A stretch of 64,000 nt of DNA from Stutzerimonas stutzeri (GTDB lineage Bacteria; Pseudomonadota; Gammaproteobacteria; Pseudomonadales; Pseudomonadaceae), in assembly GCA_002345575.1 (NCBI GenBank), contig DDVX01000012.1, positions 95,924 to 159,923 of the forward strand, read 5' to 3'. Each line of letters starts with the position of its first letter. Position 1 is the stretch's first letter. Below the pieces are notes generated by a model. That model was given only the letters and a program-made list of their open reading frames with translations. It was not told the origin of the DNA and made no database searches. This document shows, in pieces, positions 42,659-51,594 of this stretch. A program made the translations under genes and the position numbers.

Positions 42659-44440
42659 ATGGCTGACGCGCTTGGCAAGGTTCCAGTGACGGTTGATTCG
42701 GGTGAGCCGAAGAAGCCGCTGCTCGGCCTGTCCTTCCTGGAAAACCTTTCCGAAATGTCCATGTTGCGGCAGGTCGGCCTGCTCGTCGGGCTGGCTGCCA
42801 GCGTCGCCATCGGCTTTGCCGTGGTGCTTTGGTCGCAGCAGCCGGACTATCGCCCGCTGCTCGGCAGCCTTGCCGGAATGGACGCCAACCAGGTCATGGA
42901 GACCCTCGCGGCAGCCGATATCAGCTACACCGTTGAGCCCACTTCCGGTGCTCTGCTGGTCAAGGCGAACGATCTCGCCCGAGCACGTCTGCGCCTGGCC
43001 AGCGCAGGCATAGCGCCGGCTGACAGCAATATCGGCTTTGAAATTCTCGACAAGGAACAGGGGCTCGGTACCAGCCAGTTCATGGAGGCCACACGTTATC
43101 GCCGGGGCCTGGAAGGCGAACTCGGGCGTACCGTCTCCAGCTTGAACAACGTCAAGGCTGCACGCGTGCATCTGGCGATTCCGAAAAGCTCGGTCTTCGT
43201 TCGCGACGAGCGCAAGCCCAGCGCCTCGGTGCTGGTGGAGCTCTATCCGGGACGTAGCCTGGAGCCGAGTCAGGTGATGGCGATCATCAACTTGGTGGCG
43301 ACCAGCGTCCCGGAGCTGCATAAGTCGCAGATCACCGTGGTCGATCAAAAGGGCAACCTGCTTTCCGATCAGCAGGAGCTGACCGAGCTGAGCATGGCCG
43401 GTAAACAGTTCGACTACAGCCGTCGCATGGAAAGCCTCTACACCCAGCGCGTGCACAACATCCTGCAGCCGGTACTGGGCAGTGGGCGCTACAAGGCCGA
43501 AGTTTCCGCCGACGTCGATTTCAGCGCTGTCGAGTCCACCTCGGAAACATTCAACCCCGATCAGCCTGCGCTGCGCAGTGAGCAGAGCGTCAACGAGCAG
43601 CGCCAAAGCAGCCTCGGCCCGCAAGGTGTACCGGGCGCCCTGAGCAATCAGCCGCCGGGCCCGGCCACAGCGCCTGAAAACGCCCTGGCCGGACAGGCTG
43701 GCGCCGGTGCCGTTGCGCCGGGTCAGCCGCTGCTGGACGCCAATGGCCAGCAGATCATGGACCCTGTGACCGGACAGCCGATGCTGGCGCCGTATCCGGC
43801 AGACAAGCGCGAGCAATCGACGCGCAACTATGAGCTCGATCGCTCCATCAGCTACACCAAGCAGCAACAGGGTCGCCTGCGTCGTCTGTCGGTGGCGGTG
43901 GTGCTGGATGATCAAGCGGTAATCGCAGCTGACGGACAGATGACACGCGTGCCGCGAACCGCCGAAGAATTGGCGCGCTTCACCCGCTTGGTGCAGGACG
44001 CCGTGGGCTTCGATGCCAGTCGTGGCGATAGCGTCAGCGTAATCAATGCGCCCTTTGCACCCGACTCCTTGGACGACGCCTTCGAAGAACCACCGTTTTA
44101 CTCACAGCCCTGGTTCTGGGATGTCGTCAAGCAAGTGCTCGGCGTGCTGTTCATCCTGGTGTTGGTGTTTGGCGTGCTACGCCCGGTGCTCAATAATCTG
44201 ACCAATGCCGGCAAGGGCAAAGAGCTGCAGCCTGCCGGCGGTGATGCTGACTTGGGCGATCTAAATGAAGAGGGTGGTCTGGTCAATGATCGGGTCAGCC
44301 TGAGCGGCCCGCAAAGCATCATGCTGCCGAGCCCGACCGAGGGATACGATGCGCAACTGAATGCCATCAAGAATTTGGTAGCCGAGGACCCGGGCCGGGT
44401 GGCCCAGGTCGTCAAAGAGTGGATCAACGCTGATGAGTGA
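42659..44440 (+). CDS. fliF: Flagellar MS-ring protein FliF
   Basis: Forms the membrane ring of the basal body. 593 residues: one helix near 38-60 (VGLLVGLAASVAIGFAVVLW), a periplasmic region with ring-building motifs (SNIGFEILDKEQGLGTSQFMEATRYRRGLEGEL), a low-complexity insert rich in Gly, Pro and Gln (about 320-375), and a C-terminal helix (VLGVLFILVLVFGVL). The acidic cytoplasmic tail binds FliG. It overlaps fliG by 8 bp. Confidence 0.97.
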   Translation: MADALGKVPVTVDSGEPKKPLLGLSFLENLSEMSMLRQVGLLVGLAASVAIGFAVVLWSQQPDYRPLLGSLAGMDANQVMETLAAADISYTVEPTSGALLVKANDLARARLRLASAGIAPADSNIGFEILDKEQGLGTSQFMEATRYRRGLEGELGRTVSSLNNVKAARVHLAIPKSSVFVRDERKPSASVLVELYPGRSLEPSQVMAIINLVATSVPELHKSQITVVDQKGNLLSDQQELTELSMAGKQFDYSRRMESLYTQRVHNILQPVLGSGRYKAEVSADVDFSAVESTSETFNPDQPALRSEQSVNEQRQSSLGPQGVPGALSNQPPGPATAPENALAGQAGAGAVAPGQPLLDANGQQIMDPVTGQPMLAPYPADKREQSTRNYELDRSISYTKQQQGRLRRLSVAVVLDDQAVIAADGQMTRVPRTAEELARFTRLVQDAVGFDASRGDSVSVINAPFAPDSLDDAFEEPPFYSQPWFWDVVKQVLGVLFILVLVFGVLRPVLNNLTNAGKGKELQPAGGDADLGDLNEEGGLVNDRVSLSGPQSIMLPSPTEGYDAQLNAIKNLVAEDPGRVAQVVKEWINADE

Positions 44441-45449
44441 CGCCCGTATTGCCACCAAGCTGAGCAAGGTCGACAAGGCCGCTATCCTGCTTCTGTCCCT
44501 TGGCGAAGCCGATGCCGCGCAAGTGTTGCGCCACCTCGGGCCCAAGGAAGTACAGCGTGTAGGTACGGCGATGGCGCAGATGCGCAACGTCCAACGCGAC
44601 CAGGTCGAGCGGGTGATGAGCGAGTTTGTCGAGATCGTCGGTGATCAGACCAGTTTGGGCGTAGGTTCCGAGGGTTATATCCGCAAAATGCTGACTCAGG
44701 CATTAGGTGAAGACAAGGCCGGTGGGCTGATCGACCGCATCCTGCTGGGTGGCAACACCAGCGGCCTGGACAGCCTCAAGTGGATGGAGCCGCGCGCAGT
44801 CGCCGATGTGATTCGCTACGAGCATCCGCAGATCCAGGCCATCGTCGTCGCCTACCTAGACCCGGATCAGGCTGGTGAGGTGCTGTCGCACTTCGACCAT
44901 AAGGCGCGACTGGATATCGTCCTGCGAGTGTCTTCGCTCAATACCGTGCAACCGGCGGCGCTGAAGGAACTCAACCAGATTCTCGAGAAGCAGTTCTCCG
45001 GCAATGCCAACACCAGTCGCACGACTCTGGGTGGTGTGAAGCGCGCCGCTGACATCATGAACTTCCTCGACAGTTCGGTCGAAGGCCAGTTGATGGACGC
45101 CATCCGCGACATTGACGAAGACCTATCCGCGCAGATCGAAGACCTGATGTTCGTCTTCGACAACCTGGCTGATGTCGATGACCGGGGCATCCAGACTTTG
45201 CTGCGTGAAGTATCCTCCGAGGTGCTGGTGATGGCGCTCAAGGGCGCTGACGAAGGCATCAAGGAGAAGGTCTTCAAGAACATGTCCAAACGTGCGGGCG
45301 AATTGCTGCGCGACGATCTGGAAGCCAAGGGGCCAGTGCGCATCAGTGAAGTTGAGAGCGCCCAGAAGGAAATCCTCACCATTGCCCGTCGTATGGCCGA
45401 AGCCGGAGAAATCGTGCTCGGTTCCAAGGGCGGCGAAGAGATGATCTAA
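44433..45449 (+). CDS. fliG: Flagellar motor switch protein FliG
   Basis: Rotor part that meets the stator and receives torque. 338 residues with all three regions: N-terminal KVDKAAILLLSLGEADAAQVLRHL, middle EHPQIQAIVVAYLDPDQAGEVLSH, and C-terminal charged torque helix with QTLLREVSSEVLVMALKGAD. Starts inside fliF; fliH follows by 3 bp. Confidence 0.97.
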   Translation: MSDARIATKLSKVDKAAILLLSLGEADAAQVLRHLGPKEVQRVGTAMAQMRNVQRDQVERVMSEFVEIVGDQTSLGVGSEGYIRKMLTQALGEDKAGGLIDRILLGGNTSGLDSLKWMEPRAVADVIRYEHPQIQAIVVAYLDPDQAGEVLSHFDHKARLDIVLRVSSLNTVQPAALKELNQILEKQFSGNANTSRTTLGGVKRAADIMNFLDSSVEGQLMDAIRDIDEDLSAQIEDLMFVFDNLADVDDRGIQTLLREVSSEVLVMALKGADEGIKEKVFKNMSKRAGELLRDDLEAKGPVRISEVESAQKEILTIARRMAEAGEIVLGSKGGEEMI

Positions 45450-45452
45450 ACC

Positions 45453-46250
45453 ATGTCCAGGGAAAACCCCAGCGACGTTATCCGTGCGCAGGACGTCAAC
45501 GTCTTTGATCGCTGGGACCTGCCGAGTTTTGACGAGCCGGGCGAAGAGCAGCCGACTTCCGAGGAGGTCGCGCCCGCTGTCGCTGAAGAGCTGTCCCGCA
45601 GCGAAGATGTACCCGTTGAGGAGGTCAAGCCGCTGACCCTCGACGAGCTGGAAGCGATTCGTCAGGAGGCCTACAACGAAGGTTTCAGCACGGGCGAAAA
45701 GGATGGCTTTCACGCCGGCCAGCTCAAGGCTCGGCGGGAAGCCGAAGCGGCCTTGGCACCCCGAATTGACAGCCTGGAGAGCTTGATGGCGCAACTGCTC
45801 GACCCCATCGCCGAGCAGGATCGCAACCTGGAACACGCCATGGTCACGCTGGTCAGCCAACTGGCCAAAGAAGTCATTCAGCGCGACCTGCAGATTGACT
45901 CCAGCCAGATTCGCCAGGTTCTGCGCGAAGCTTTGAAACTGCTGCCCATGGGTGCCGGCAACGTGCGCATCCACATCAATCCGCAGGACTTCGAACTGGT
46001 CAAGGAGCTGCGCGAGCGCCACGAGGAAAACTGGAAGATCGTCGAGGACAGCGACCTGTTGCCCGGTGGCTGCCGGATCGAAACCGAACACAGTCGGATC
46101 GACGCCAGTATCGAAACGCGGCTGGCACAGGCCATCAAGCAGCTTTTCGAGCAGCAGCGCGAAAACGCTACCAGCCCGCCAGAGCCTGACCTGCATCTGG
46201 ATCTGAGTGCTGAGCCGGAACCGGGTATGGAGAGCCCCGATGCGCCTTGA
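45453..46250 (+). CDS. fliH: Flagellar export regulator FliH
   Basis: Negative regulator and carrier of the FliI ATPase in flagellar export. 265 residues. The N-terminal half is acidic and probably unstructured. The middle (GYNEGFSTGEKDGFHAGQ-like YNEGFSTGEKDGFH) has the Gly-x-x-x-Gly style repeats common in FliH. The C-terminal half is a V-ATPase-E-like domain (LVSQLAKEVIQRDLQID). It overlaps fliI by 11 bp. Confidence 0.95.
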   Translation: MSRENPSDVIRAQDVNVFDRWDLPSFDEPGEEQPTSEEVAPAVAEELSRSEDVPVEEVKPLTLDELEAIRQEAYNEGFSTGEKDGFHAGQLKARREAEAALAPRIDSLESLMAQLLDPIAEQDRNLEHAMVTLVSQLAKEVIQRDLQIDSSQIRQVLREALKLLPMGAGNVRIHINPQDFELVKELRERHEENWKIVEDSDLLPGGCRIETEHSRIDASIETRLAQAIKQLFEQQRENATSPPEPDLHLDLSAEPEPGMESPDAP

Positions 46251-47598
46251 TCGAGTCAGTTTCGCCAGGCGCCTCGAGACCTACGGCGAGGCGATAAAGC
46301 TTCCCAGCCAGCCGATCCTCGAGGGTCGGCTGTTGCGTATGGTTGGCCTGACTCTTGAGGCCGAGGGGCTGCGTGCTGCCGTTGGCAGCCGCTGCCTGGT
46401 GATCAACGAAGACAGCTACCAGCCGACCCAGGTCGAAGCCGAAGTCATGGGTTTCTCCGGCGGCAAGCTCTACTTGATGCCGGTGGGCGGCCTTGCCGGC
46501 ATCGCACCGGGTGCCCGCGTAGTGCCGCTGCCCAATACCGGACGGCTGCCCATGGGCATGTCGATGCTGGGGCGGGTACTCGACGGGGCCGGGCGTGCGC
46601 TGGATGGCAAGGGCGGCATGAAGGCCGAGGACTGGGTGCCGATGGATGGCCCAGTGATCAACCCGCTCAAACGCCATCCCATCAGCGAGCCGCTGGATGT
46701 TGGCATTCGCAGTATCAACGGCTTGCTTACGGTCGGTCGTGGCCAGCGGCTGGGCCTGTTCGCCGGTACCGGCGTGGGTAAATCGGTGTTGCTGGGCATG
46801 ATGACCCGTTTCACCGAGGCCGACATCATTGTCGTCGGACTGATCGGCGAGCGGGGCCGTGAGGTCAAGGAATTCATCGAGAACATCCTCACCGAAGAAA
46901 GCATCAAGCGCTCCGTGGTCGTCGCGTCACCGGCGGACGAGGCGCCATTGATGCGACTGCGTGCGGCCATGTACTGCACGCGCATCGCTGAATATTTCCG
47001 CGACAAGGGCAAGAACGTACTGCTGCTGATGGATTCGCTGACGCGATTCGCTCAGGCGCAGCGTGAAATCGCCCTGGCCATCGGCGAGCCACCGGCGACC
47101 AAAGGCTATCCACCCTCGGTGTTCGCCAAGTTGCCGAGCCTGGTGGAGCGCGCGGGAAATGCCGAGAAGGGAGGTGGTTCGATTACGGCCTTCTATACGG
47201 TGCTGTCCGAGGGTGACGACCAGCAAGACCCCATCGCCGATGCCGCGCGCGGTGTGCTCGACGGGCATATCGTGCTATCGCGGCGCCTGGCTGAGGAAGG
47301 GCATTACCCGGCCATCGACATCGAGGCTTCGATCAGCCGGGTAATGCCACAGGTGGTCAGCGGGGAGCATGTGCGCCATTCGCAGCGCTTCAAGCAGCTC
47401 TGGTCGCGTTACCAACAGAGCCGCGACCTGATCAGCGTTGGTGCCTATGTGCCGGGTGGCGATCCTGAGACTGACCTGGCTATTGCCCGACAAGCCGAAA
47501 TGGTCGGCTATCTGCGTCAGGGTCTGGATGACTCCGAGGGCCTGGCGCGTAGCGAAGCCCTATTGGCCTCCGTCTTCAATCCCCGGCCTGGCGGCTAA
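46240..47598 (+). CDS. fliI: Flagellum-specific ATPase FliI
   Basis: Hexameric ATPase of the flagellar type III export gate. 452 residues from MRLDRVSFARRLETYG (ATG 46240, inside fliH). Walker A GTGVGKS at 176-182, Walker B VLLLMDSLTRFAQ, and the EPPATKGYPPSVFAKLPSLVERAG segment typical of type III ATPases. Confidence 0.97.
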   Translation: MRLDRVSFARRLETYGEAIKLPSQPILEGRLLRMVGLTLEAEGLRAAVGSRCLVINEDSYQPTQVEAEVMGFSGGKLYLMPVGGLAGIAPGARVVPLPNTGRLPMGMSMLGRVLDGAGRALDGKGGMKAEDWVPMDGPVINPLKRHPISEPLDVGIRSINGLLTVGRGQRLGLFAGTGVGKSVLLGMMTRFTEADIIVVGLIGERGREVKEFIENILTEESIKRSVVVASPADEAPLMRLRAAMYCTRIAEYFRDKGKNVLLLMDSLTRFAQAQREIALAIGEPPATKGYPPSVFAKLPSLVERAGNAEKGGGSITAFYTVLSEGDDQQDPIADAARGVLDGHIVLSRRLAEEGHYPAIDIEASISRVMPQVVSGEHVRHSQRFKQLWSRYQQSRDLISVGAYVPGGDPETDLAIARQAEMVGYLRQGLDDSEGLARSEALLASVFNPRPGG

Positions 47599-47601
47599 CC
47601 C

Positions 47602-48054
47602 TTGCCTGCGAGTCGCGCCGCCCGCCTGGCGCCTGTGATCGATATGGCCGAGCGCGCCGAGCAGGAAGCAGCGCGCCTGTTTGGGCAGGGGCAGGCCCAG
47701 CTTGCCCAGGCCGAAGGCAAGCTGGGCGAGTTGCACCAGTACTTCTCCGATTACCAGCAGCAGTGGATGACGCAGGGTAGCCAGGGTGTCTCCGGCCAGT
47801 GGCTGGTCAACTATCAGCGGTTTCTGTCGCAGCTCGAATCGGCCATTGGCCAGCAACAGCGCAGCGTGCAATGGCACCAGGCCAACCAGGACAAGCTGCG
47901 CCAGCAGTGGCAGCAGCGCCGTGCCAGGCTGGATGGCTTACGCAAGCTGGTCGAGCGCTATCTGCAGGAAGCGCGAGTGGCGGCTGATAAACGTGAACAG
48001 AAGCTGCTAGACGAGTTTTCACAGCGTCTGGCAGGTCGGCCCAGGCAGGAATAA
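47602..48054 (+). CDS. fliJ: Flagellar export protein FliJ
   Basis: 150 residues, mostly coiled coil, with strong Gln/Arg content; links FliI to FlhA in the export apparatus. It starts at TTG 47602, 3 bp after fliI. The N-terminus SRAARLAPVIDMAERAEQEAARL and the C-terminal ALVERYLQEARVAADKREQKLLDEF-like helix fit the family. It ends the first flagellar operon; 121 bp follow before the next gene. Confidence 0.92.
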   Translation: MPASRAARLAPVIDMAERAEQEAARLFGQGQAQLAQAEGKLGELHQYFSDYQQQWMTQGSQGVSGQWLVNYQRFLSQLESAIGQQQRSVQWHQANQDKLRQQWQQRRARLDGLRKLVERYLQEARVAADKREQKLLDEFSQRLAGRPRQE

Positions 48055-48175
48055 GTGTTACGTGAAGGAATTATGGGTTTCGGTCAAATAGTTGACGGCT
48101 TTGGTTTGGTTCGCGGCATAGATTGATCAAGTTGACAGGTAGGTTGATTGACTCTTTTCAATCAGGAGTAGCGTT

Positions 48176-48532
48176 GTGGCTGATCATCTGGACCCTGATG
48201 TCCTGCTAACACTTCAACAGGTAGTGGAGGCCGAATATCCGCAACTGCTGGATGCCTTTCTGCTCGATTCCGAGGGAAGATTGACCCAGCTGCAGGCGAC
48301 CCACCAGCGAGGCGAAACTGATTCGCTGCGTCGGGCTGCGCACAGCTTCAAGGGCAGCTGCAGCAACATGGGGGCCGCTTTGCTCGCCGAGTATTGCCAG
48401 GCGCTGGAAGAGGCTGCCCAAAGTGGGCAGCTTGACAAGGCGGGCGAGCTGGTCAGGCTGATCGAGTGCGAATTCGCCATCGTGCGGACTCTTTGCCGGG
48501 CCGAGCGCCAGCGTTTCAGCGGGGCTAATTAA
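48176..48532 (+). CDS. Hpt phosphotransfer protein, HptB-like
   Basis: 118 residues. A single four-helix Hpt domain with the phosphorylated His56 in AAHSFKGSCSNMGA. In P. putida, as I recall it, the equivalent gene lies directly before fliK with hsbA and hsbR between it and fliJ; here those two are missing. HptB controls a partner switch that affects motility and biofilm. It starts at GTG 48176 with AGGAG 7-10 nt upstream. A palindrome GATTGA-N6-TCAATC (48146-48163) lies just before the ribosome site. Confidence 0.82.
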   Translation: MADHLDPDVLLTLQQVVEAEYPQLLDAFLLDSEGRLTQLQATHQRGETDSLRRAAHSFKGSCSNMGAALLAEYCQALEEAAQSGQLDKAGELVRLIECEFAIVRTLCRAERQRFSGAN

Positions 48533-48546
48533 AACTTCTTAGCCGC

Positions 48547-48562
48547 TGGCCCGGAGTTTGCT
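48547..48562 (+). promoter_or_regulatory. Sigma-54 promoter of fliK
   Basis: TGGCCCGGAGTTTGCT: GG at 48548-48549, ten bases, GC at 48560-48561. The -24 element is TGGCCC, one base off the best form. Start predicted near 48573, 38 nt before fliK. Confidence 0.75.
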
Positions 48563-48610
48563 TGAGAGTGACTCAGGCTACACAACTCATTATTTCGAGC
48601 GGGACTATTC

Positions 48611-49834
48611 ATGGTCGTTTCTCCTGATTTATTGCTCAACACCAAGGCGCCGGCGACAGTCGCCAAGACTGCGAGCAGCTCCACCGGGAATGCCTCGCAA
48701 GCCGGTCGGGACGACTCTTCCAGCTTTGCCGACGTCTATGCCAAGGAGCGCCAAGGCAAGCCGGTCGAGCGACAGGATGGCGCTGCCAATGCCGCGCGCA
48801 ACGCTTCAGGCAAGGATCGGCCCGCTGATGAAACGGCCGAGAAAAGCGGCACACAAACGCCGGAACTTGACGAGACTGGCAACGGCTTGCCGGTAACCGA
48901 AGGTGCGCAACAGAACGTTGAAGCCGAGCTCGACCCGCTGCTGTTGCTGGGCTTGGGAGGGCAAGCCGAAGGTACGGACGAAGCGCTGCAAGCGTCAGGT
49001 GGCGAGTTCCTGGCAGGCTTGCCGCAGGGGCAATTGCCTCAGGCGGAAGCAGATGCCGTGCTGGAAACCGAGGAGTCGTTGCTGACGCAGCGTTCGCTGA
49101 TCGATGCCCAGGCGGCAGCGCAGAAGATGTTGCCCGCGCAAGGATCGGCAGAAGGTGAGGCTGTGACGGAAGCCAAGGCGTACCTTTCCGCGAAGCTGCT
49201 TCCAGACGAGATGGCCAGCGAGGATGGCGAGACGTTTTCGCTTGAAGAAGATGTGGCCGAGCTGTTCGAACAACAGGCTGTGCCCAAGGAGAGTCGCAGC
49301 AGCGCCGTCGATGCTGCGCCTGACCGGCTTAACGCACTGACCCAGGCGATCACTCAGCAGAACCTGCAAGCCCAGCGTCCCGTGTTGGTTCCGGGGCAGC
49401 CGCTGAATATGCAGCAGTCCGGCCTGAGCGAGGCGGTAGTGGATCGGGTGATGTGGCTGTCGAGCCAGAACCTCAAGTCGGCGGAAATTCAACTTGATCC
49501 GGCTGAACTAGGCCGCATGGAAATCCGTATCGACATGAGCAAGGAACACAGCCAGGTGACCTTCCTCAGCCCTCATGCCGGTGTTCGTGACACGCTTGAA
49601 GGTCAGATGCAGCGCCTGCGCGACATGTTCGCCCAGCAGGGCATGAGCATGGATGTGAACGTTTCGGATCAGTCTGCACAAGGCCGGCAAGGCGAAGGTG
49701 ATGCCGAGTCGCGTGATGGGCGCGGCGCGCTCGCCGGAGTGACGGCTGATGAAGGTGAGGTGCTTCACAATGCGCTGGAGATCAGCGGTGGGCGGACCGG
49801 AGAGGCCCGTGGGCTGGTAGATTTCTACGCCTGA
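48611..49834 (+). CDS. fliK: Flagellar hook-length control protein FliK
   Basis: Measures hook length and switches export to filament proteins. 407 residues. The N-terminal two-thirds is low complexity (Ala, Gln, Glu, Ser) with no clear motif. The C-terminal domain VMWLSSQNLKSAEIQLDPAELGRMEIRIDMSKEHSQVTFLSPHAGVRDTLEGQMQRLRDMF is the FliK/FlgE-type switch domain. It has its own sigma-54 promoter and terminator. Confidence 0.93.
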   Translation: MVVSPDLLLNTKAPATVAKTASSSTGNASQAGRDDSSSFADVYAKERQGKPVERQDGAANAARNASGKDRPADETAEKSGTQTPELDETGNGLPVTEGAQQNVEAELDPLLLLGLGGQAEGTDEALQASGGEFLAGLPQGQLPQAEADAVLETEESLLTQRSLIDAQAAAQKMLPAQGSAEGEAVTEAKAYLSAKLLPDEMASEDGETFSLEEDVAELFEQQAVPKESRSSAVDAAPDRLNALTQAITQQNLQAQRPVLVPGQPLNMQQSGLSEAVVDRVMWLSSQNLKSAEIQLDPAELGRMEIRIDMSKEHSQVTFLSPHAGVRDTLEGQMQRLRDMFAQQGMSMDVNVSDQSAQGRQGEGDAESRDGRGALAGVTADEGEVLHNALEISGGRTGEARGLVDFYA

Positions 49835-49857
49835 CGACATAGCGCGGATGTATAGGA

Positions 49858-49897
49858 GCCGGGCACCAACAGACTATTGGTGCCCGGCTTTTGTTTT
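49858..49897 (+). terminator. Terminator after fliK
   Basis: Perfect 12-bp stem GCCGGGCACCAA (49858-49869) with TTGGTGCCCGGC (49877-49888), 7-nt loop, then TTTTGTTTT. Confidence 0.95.
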
Positions 49898-49976
49898 CCA
49901 GGGATAATGCGCCGCTTTACCGTGAGCGTCCGCAGGGTGCGATCATTTACGCTCCTTCTTGGCTGGCCGCTACTTT

Positions 49977-49992
49977 TGGCACAGCAGTTGCT
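49977..49992 (+). promoter_or_regulatory. Sigma-54 promoter of fliL operon
   Basis: TGGCACAGCAGTTGCT: GG at 49978-49979, ten bases, GC at 49990-49991, a full match to the consensus. Predicted start about 50003, 39 nt before fliL; drives fliLMNOPQR-flhB. Confidence 0.88.
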
Positions 49993-50041
49993 CCCCAACT
50001 CTTTGAACAAGCGAATTCACGCGTGATGACGGATATTTGGC

Positions 50042-50575
50042 ATGGCTAAGACACAGGGACCACCCGATATAGCGAGCCCCGCCGTGGCGGCTCCGGCGGA
50101 TGGCAAGCGCAAGCTCAAGCTGATCGTTCTGGTCGTGCTCGGCCTGTTGCTGGCTGTTGGGCTGTCTGTGGGCAGTACCCTGTATTTCATGAGCAGGGGC
50201 GAGCCGCAGAGTGCGGATGTGACCGCCGATACCCAGGCGGTACCTCTGCGGCAGGCAGCGATTTATGAAACGCTGATGCCTGCGTTCGTAGTCAATTTCA
50301 GCAATACAGGCGGTCGTCAGCGCTACATGCAAGTCAGTGTGGCTCTGATGTCCCGTGATCAGGCGGCGCTGGATGCGCTGAAGGAACACATGCCCCTGTT
50401 GCGCAATCAACTGGTCATGCTCTTCTCCAGTCAGGAGTTTGCTTCACTGACCACGCCGGTAGGGCAGGAAATGCTTCGCCAGCAGGCCACTGCCAGCGTT
50501 CAGGAGCTGGCGCAGAAAGAAATCGGCAAAGTGGCCATCGAGCAAGTGCTGTTCACCAACTTCGTACTTCAATAG
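50042..50575 (+). CDS. fliL: Flagellar basal-body-associated protein FliL
   Basis: 177 residues. One membrane helix near 22-44 (LKLIVLVVLGLLLAVGLSVG) and a periplasmic part that ends RQQATASVQELAQKEIGKVAIEQVLFTNFVLQ, the family end. FliL supports stator function. First gene of the operon driven by the sigma-54 site at 49977; 12 bp before fliM. Confidence 0.94.
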   Translation: MAKTQGPPDIASPAVAAPADGKRKLKLIVLVVLGLLLAVGLSVGSTLYFMSRGEPQSADVTADTQAVPLRQAAIYETLMPAFVVNFSNTGGRQRYMQVSVALMSRDQAALDALKEHMPLLRNQLVMLFSSQEFASLTTPVGQEMLRQQATASVQELAQKEIGKVAIEQVLFTNFVLQ

Positions 50576-50587
50576 GGGGCCTGGCAG

Positions 50588-51559
50588 ATGGCTGTTCAAG
50601 ACCTGCTCTCGCAAGACGAGATCGATGCACTCCTGCATGGGGTCGACGATGGCCTGGTCGACACTGAGGGTGATGCCGAACCGGGCAGCATCAAAAGTTA
50701 CGACCTGACCAGCCAGGATCGTATTGTCCGTGGACGCATGCCCACGCTGGAAATGATCAACGAGCGTTTCGCCCGTTACACGCGCATCAGCATGTTCAAC
50801 CTGCTACGCCGTTCGGCGGATGTCTCGGTGGGGGGCGTGCAGGTGATGAAGTTTGGCGAGTACATCCACTCGCTGTACGTGCCCACCAGCCTCAACCTGG
50901 TGAAGATCAAGCCGTTGCGCGGTACCTCGCTGTTCATTCTTGACGCCAAGCTGGTGTTCAAGCTGGTGGACAACTTCTTCGGCGGGGATGGGCGTCACGC
51001 CAAGATCGAGGGTCGTGAATTCACTCCGACCGAGCTGCGCGTGGTGCGCATGGTGCTTGAGCAGGCCTTCGTTGACCTGAAAGAAGCCTGGCATGCGGTG
51101 CTCGACGTCAATTTTGAATACGTACATTCCGAAGTGAACCCGGCACTGGCCAATATCGTCAGCCCTAGCGAGGTGGTAGTCGTGTCGACATTCCATATCG
51201 AACTCGACAGCGGCGGCGGCGATCTCCATGTGACCATGCCGTATTCGATGATCGAGCCGATCCGCGAGATGCTCGATGCCGGCTTCCAGTCGGACGTCAG
51301 CGATCAGGACGAGCGTTGGTCCAAGGCACTGCGCGAGGATGTTCTTGATGTCAGCGTACCGCTCGGCGCTACCGTAGTGCGGCGCCAGCTTAAACTGCGC
51401 GACATCCTCAATATGCAACCGGGCGACATTATTCCGGTGGAAATGCCCGAAGACATGATTCTGCGCGCCAATGGCATGCCGGCCTTCAAGGTCAAGCTCG
51501 GCGCGCACAAGGGCAACCTGGCCCTGCAGGTGCTGGAGCCGGCTGTGCGTCCGCGCTGA
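50588..51559 (+). CDS. fliM: Flagellar motor switch protein FliM
   Basis: Rotor switch component that binds CheY-P. 323 residues. The N-terminal CheY-docking peptide LSQDEIDALLHG is at residues 7-18; the GGSXXG-like middle domain and the C-terminal SpoA domain (DVLDVSVPLGATVVRRQLKLRDILNMQPGDIIPVEMP) follow. GGGGGCC upstream may help translation. The same peptide pattern recurs in FliN, CheZ and CheA of this window. Confidence 0.97.
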   Translation: MAVQDLLSQDEIDALLHGVDDGLVDTEGDAEPGSIKSYDLTSQDRIVRGRMPTLEMINERFARYTRISMFNLLRRSADVSVGGVQVMKFGEYIHSLYVPTSLNLVKIKPLRGTSLFILDAKLVFKLVDNFFGGDGRHAKIEGREFTPTELRVVRMVLEQAFVDLKEAWHAVLDVNFEYVHSEVNPALANIVSPSEVVVVSTFHIELDSGGGDLHVTMPYSMIEPIREMLDAGFQSDVSDQDERWSKALREDVLDVSVPLGATVVRRQLKLRDILNMQPGDIIPVEMPEDMILRANGMPAFKVKLGAHKGNLALQVLEPAVRPR

Positions 51560-51594
51560 TCGGGCCTGCTGAACTACTACATTGAGGACAAGTA

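Noticed and set aside
42617..43915. 432-codon minus-strand frame opposite fliF
   Set aside because: Antisense shadow of fliF; no ribosome site and no family likeness.
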